In this document: positions 6,293 to 8,065 of the stretch, in pieces
Layout of the letters: every line of letters starts with the position of its first letter
Position numbering within the stretch: position 1 is the first letter of the stretch
Assembly: GCA_002437495.1 (NCBI GenBank)
Contig: DJQA01000009.1
Span: 1 to 8,065 of the forward strand
Direction of reading: 5' to 3'
DNA length: 8,065 nucleotides
From: Prevotellaceae bacterium UBA6398
GTDB lineage: Bacteria; Bacteroidota; Bacteroidia; Bacteroidales; Bacteroidaceae
The notes under the pieces: model-generated
The model's input: only the letters and a program-made list of their open reading frames with translations
Database searches by the model: none
Told to the model about the DNA's origin: nothing
Position numbers and translations under genes: made by a program

Positions 6293-7468
6293 TTATTTCT
6301 CAACCGAGAACTTGAACACGCAGTGGCTCTTGTAGGTTTGGCCGGGCTTGAGCTCCGCCGACGGCCATTCGGGCTGGTTGGGGGTGTTGGGGTAGTGCTG
6401 CGACTCGAGGCATATTGCGGCGTGCTTGTTGTAAACCTTGCCGTTCTTGCCGGTAATTTTGCCGTTTAGGAAGTTGCCGCTGTAAACCTGTATGCCCGGC
6501 TCGTTTGTGAACACTTCGAGCTTTATGCCCGTTTCGGGGCTTACAACGCTCGCTGCTACCTTGGTGTCATCGCCCTTGCCGTTCTTGTAGGTGTTGAGCA
6601 CCCAGTTGAAGTCATAGCCGTTGGCGAACTTTATCTGCTCGCTGTTGAAATTCTCAACATTCTTGCCAACCTCCGTGGGAGTTGTGAAATCAACTTCGGG
6701 GTTGTTCTTTACGGGAACAATGGTTCCGAGCGGAATGAAAGTGCTGTTGATGGGGGTGAAGTTATCGGCGTTGATATAAAGCTTGCAGTTGGTGATGGGC
6801 TTCGAGGGGTCGCCGTTAAGGTTGAAATAAGAGTGGTTTGTCATGTTTATAATCGTAGGCGCATCGGTTGTTGCCTCATAGCTGATGTCGATGGCGTTGT
6901 CGTCGGTTAGCTTGTAGGTAACCTTCGCTTTTACATTTCCGGGGAAATTCATGTCGCCATCGGGCGAGTTGAGCGTAAGTTCGAGAGTTTTGTCGTCAAC
7001 CTGTTTTGCAGTATAAACGGCATACTGCCAGCCCTTGGGACCGCCGTGCAGGCAGTTTTTGCCATCGTTTTGCGGAAGTTGTATTTCCTTGCCCTCGAGC
7101 GTGAACTTGCCCTGGTCTATACGGTTGGCGTAGCGACCTATTGCCGCGCCGAAGTCGCTTGGAGTATGCTTCGAGTCGGCATAGTTGTAAACGTTGTCGA
7201 AACCGAGAACCACGTCTTTCATGTCGCCGTTCTTGTCGGGAACCATAATGGAAACGATGCGGCCGCCGAAGTTGGTTATGCAAACTTCCATGCCTTTGGC
7301 ATTCTTCAGCGTGTAAAGGGCTGTTTTCTGTCCGTCAATGGTTGAGTCGAACTTTACCGGGTCAAGACCCGAAAGTGTTGTCTTTGCTGTGGGGGCGGAT
7401 GCACAGCCGGCAAAAACAAGAGCCGTTGTCATGATGGTAGCGCCCACGATAGTCTTTAAATTCTTCAT
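6293..7468 (-). CDS. galM: Aldose 1-epimerase (mutarotase), predicted lipoprotein
   Basis: This enzyme interconverts the alpha and beta anomers of sugars such as galactose and glucose. Residues 1-21 are a lipoprotein signal with the lipobox FAGC (C22), so the 391-residue protein is exported and anchored rather than cytosolic, as in many Bacteroidales mutarotases. The galactose mutarotase beta-sandwich is recognisable from NFGGRI (66-71), GRYANRI (111-117), NCLHGG (138-143), NMTNHSYFNLNG (208-219) with the expected catalytic acid H212, the GYDFNWVL stretch with its conserved Asp, EPGIQVYSGNFLNG, and LESQHYPNTPNQPEWPS with E355 as the expected catalytic base. Length is normal for the family after allowing for the signal. 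The start is supported by the lipoprotein signal and an A-rich leader ending AAAAAGGTA. It is transcribed alone, and no sugar uptake or kinase gene lies in the window, so its substrate pathway is not shown by context. Confidence 0.96.
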   Translation of the reverse strand: MKNLKTIVGATIMTTALVFAGCASAPTAKTTLSGLDPVKFDSTIDGQKTALYTLKNAKGMEVCITNFGGRIVSIMVPDKNGDMKDVVLGFDNVYNYADSKHTPSDFGAAIGRYANRIDQGKFTLEGKEIQLPQNDGKNCLHGGPKGWQYAVYTAKQVDDKTLELTLNSPDGDMNFPGNVKAKVTYKLTDDNAIDISYEATTDAPTIINMTNHSYFNLNGDPSKPITNCKLYINADNFTPINSTFIPLGTIVPVKNNPEVDFTTPTEVGKNVENFNSEQIKFANGYDFNWVLNTYKNGKGDDTKVAASVVSPETGIKLEVFTNEPGIQVYSGNFLNGKITGKNGKVYNKHAAICLESQHYPNTPNQPEWPSAELKPGQTYKSHCVFKFSVEK

Positions 7469-7568
7469 TACCTTTTTATTTTAGTTATTTATAATGGTTT
7501 GCACACTCAAATGCGCCGCGTATTTATTCCATAACGCACACCCGGCGCTTTTATTTTCAAACGCGGTG

Positions 7569-7599
7569 TAAAGTTACAAAAAAGCCTGAATACACCAAA
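7569..7599 (-). promoter_or_regulatory. Candidate promoter of the mutarotase gene
   Basis: On the minus strand TTTG (7599-7596), a 19-base spacer and TAACTTTA (7576-7569) match the Bacteroidetes consensus in all -33 bases and seven of eight -7 bases. Transcription would begin near 7562, leaving a leader of about 95 nt. Confidence 0.6.
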
Positions 7600-7638
7600 A
7601 ATCACGGCATTACGCCAAAATAGCATAATGTTTTGATA

Positions 7639-7674
7639 TACAGCAAAATGTTCTTGCCGATAATTTTTGCTGTA
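7639..7674. repeat. Perfect 10-bp inverted repeat upstream of the mutarotase promoter
   Basis: TACAGCAAAA (7639-7648) and TTTTGCTGTA (7665-7674) are exact inverse copies around a 16-base centre. The site lies about 40 bases upstream of the mutarotase -33 box. No T-run follows on either strand, so an operator or activator site is more likely than a terminator. The centre-to-centre distance of the arms, 26 bases, is about two and a half helical turns. Confidence 0.6.
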
Positions 7675-7711
7675 GCGAGTTGCTTTACAGTGTGTTGTGT
7701 AAGGTGAAATT

Positions 7712-7780
7712 TATGTCAGATGTAGTTTGAATTATGTCTGATATAATTTTTTCTATGTCCTATGTAGTTTTTCCTATATC
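7712..7780 (-). repeat. 21-bp tandem-repeat array, copy 2, inverted relative to copy 1
   Basis: Read on the minus strand, three exact 21-bp units occupy 7774-7754, 7753-7733 and 7732-7712, preceded by a partial core (7780-7775). Their linkers are GGAAAAA, GAAAAAA and ATTCAAA, the same three types as in copy 1 but in another order. The cores are CTACATAGGACATA, TTATATCAGACATA and CTACATCTGACATA. The array lies about 110 bases upstream of the mutarotase -33 box, too far to be part of the core promoter. Confidence 0.85.
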
Positions 7781-7818
7781 AAAAGTTGTTTTCGCGGCTT
7801 TTGTTTTGCGCCAATTGC

Positions 7819-7924
7819 AGGGGCGTATGGCATACGCTTTTTATGCCATCGCGTGAGCCCCGCCGCGATGTGTTGTTGCGTAAATGCAAAGCAGGCGCAC
7901 TTCGGGCGTATGCCATACGCCCCT
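7819..7924. repeat. 106-bp REP/MITE-like element with 19-bp perfect inverted ends
   Basis: AGGGGCGTATGGCATACGC (7819-7837) and its exact reverse complement (7906-7924) bound the element. Each end is itself a near-perfect palindrome, GCGTATG-G-CATACGC. Inside, CATCGCG (7847-7853) and CGCGATG (7864-7870) form another hairpin, and ATGGCAT (7827-7833) pairs with ATGCCAT (7843-7849). There is no protein-coding signal. It resembles the palindromic intergenic repeats I recall from Bacteroidales genomes, but no family name can be given from sequence alone. Confidence 0.75.
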
Positions 7925-8029
7925 ACGGCGGTGGAATGTGTCGGTTAATTGTATGTTGTGCGTTTTTGTTGTGCTGCGAATGCGCGGGAATGTGCGTAGT
8001 GATTTGCGGGTTGTTTGTGAATTGTTTGT

Positions 8030-8065
8030 AGGGGCGTATGGCATACGCTTTTTATGCCGTCGCGT
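8030..8065 (+). repeat. Second copy of the REP-like unit, running to the window edge
   Basis: The 36 bases repeat 7819-7854 with one change, A to G at position 8059 (CCATC to CCGTC). The copy reaches the last base of the window, so it probably continues beyond it, possibly as another full inverted element. Confidence 0.85.

Larger units (their letters stand above)
7469..8065. other. Repeat-rich intergenic region, no gene recognised
   Basis: About 600 bases upstream of the mutarotase contain no convincing gene. From left to right they hold the mutarotase leader and promoter, the 10-bp inverted repeat, the second 21-bp array, and two REP-like elements. Plus-strand (7786-8031) and minus-strand (8044-7841) frames exist here, but they translate the repeats and give Cys-rich or low-complexity products without any domain. 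Confidence 0.65.

Noticed and set aside
7786..8044. Small overlapping frames on both strands at the right end
   Set aside because: They translate palindromic REP-like repeats and are Cys-rich or low-complexity, with no supporting start signals.

Overview
The window looks like the chromosome of a member of the Bacteroidales (Muribaculaceae, Prevotella or Bacteroides type); the genus cannot be fixed from this sequence. The reasons are promoters of the Bacteroides form (TTTG, about 19 bases, TAnnTTTG), starts with A-rich leaders and mostly no Shine-Dalgarno sequence, and gene families typical of that order: a secreted trefoil-like protein, an iron/cobalamin-type binding lipoprotein, a lipoprotein mutarotase and an AAA-ATPase/DUF4435 pair.

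Layout, left to right. Bases 1-1440 (minus) hold the N-terminal 480 codons of a large secreted protein cut by the window edge. About 700 non-coding bases follow (1441-2154), with that gene's probable promoter, a small palindrome and a 21-bp tandem-repeat array (1949-2030). Bases 2155-4335 (minus) are a two-gene ABC importer operon: a periplasmic-binding lipoprotein, then a FecCD/BtuC-type permease, with no ATP-binding gene in view. A 68-bp divergent promoter region separates it from a plus-strand operon: a compact ABC-type ATPase (4404-5228) and a Toprim-like DUF4435 protein (5235-6245), ended by a strong hairpin terminator. A lipoprotein aldose 1-epimerase (6293-7468, minus) converges on this terminator. 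The right end (7469-8065) is non-coding and dense in repeats: the mutarotase promoter, a 10-bp inverted repeat, a second 21-bp array in the opposite orientation to the first, and palindromic REP-like elements, one forming a 106-bp unit with perfect 19-bp inverted ends.

The most interesting parts are (a) the ATPase + DUF4435 pair, which has the two-component logic of the PARIS anti-phage system (AriA/AriB) but a clearly smaller ATPase, and (b) the twin 21-bp arrays, which use the same three linker types in a different order, face each other, and bracket the importer, the PARIS-like pair and the mutarotase. No tRNA, rRNA, CRISPR array, transposase or integrase was seen.
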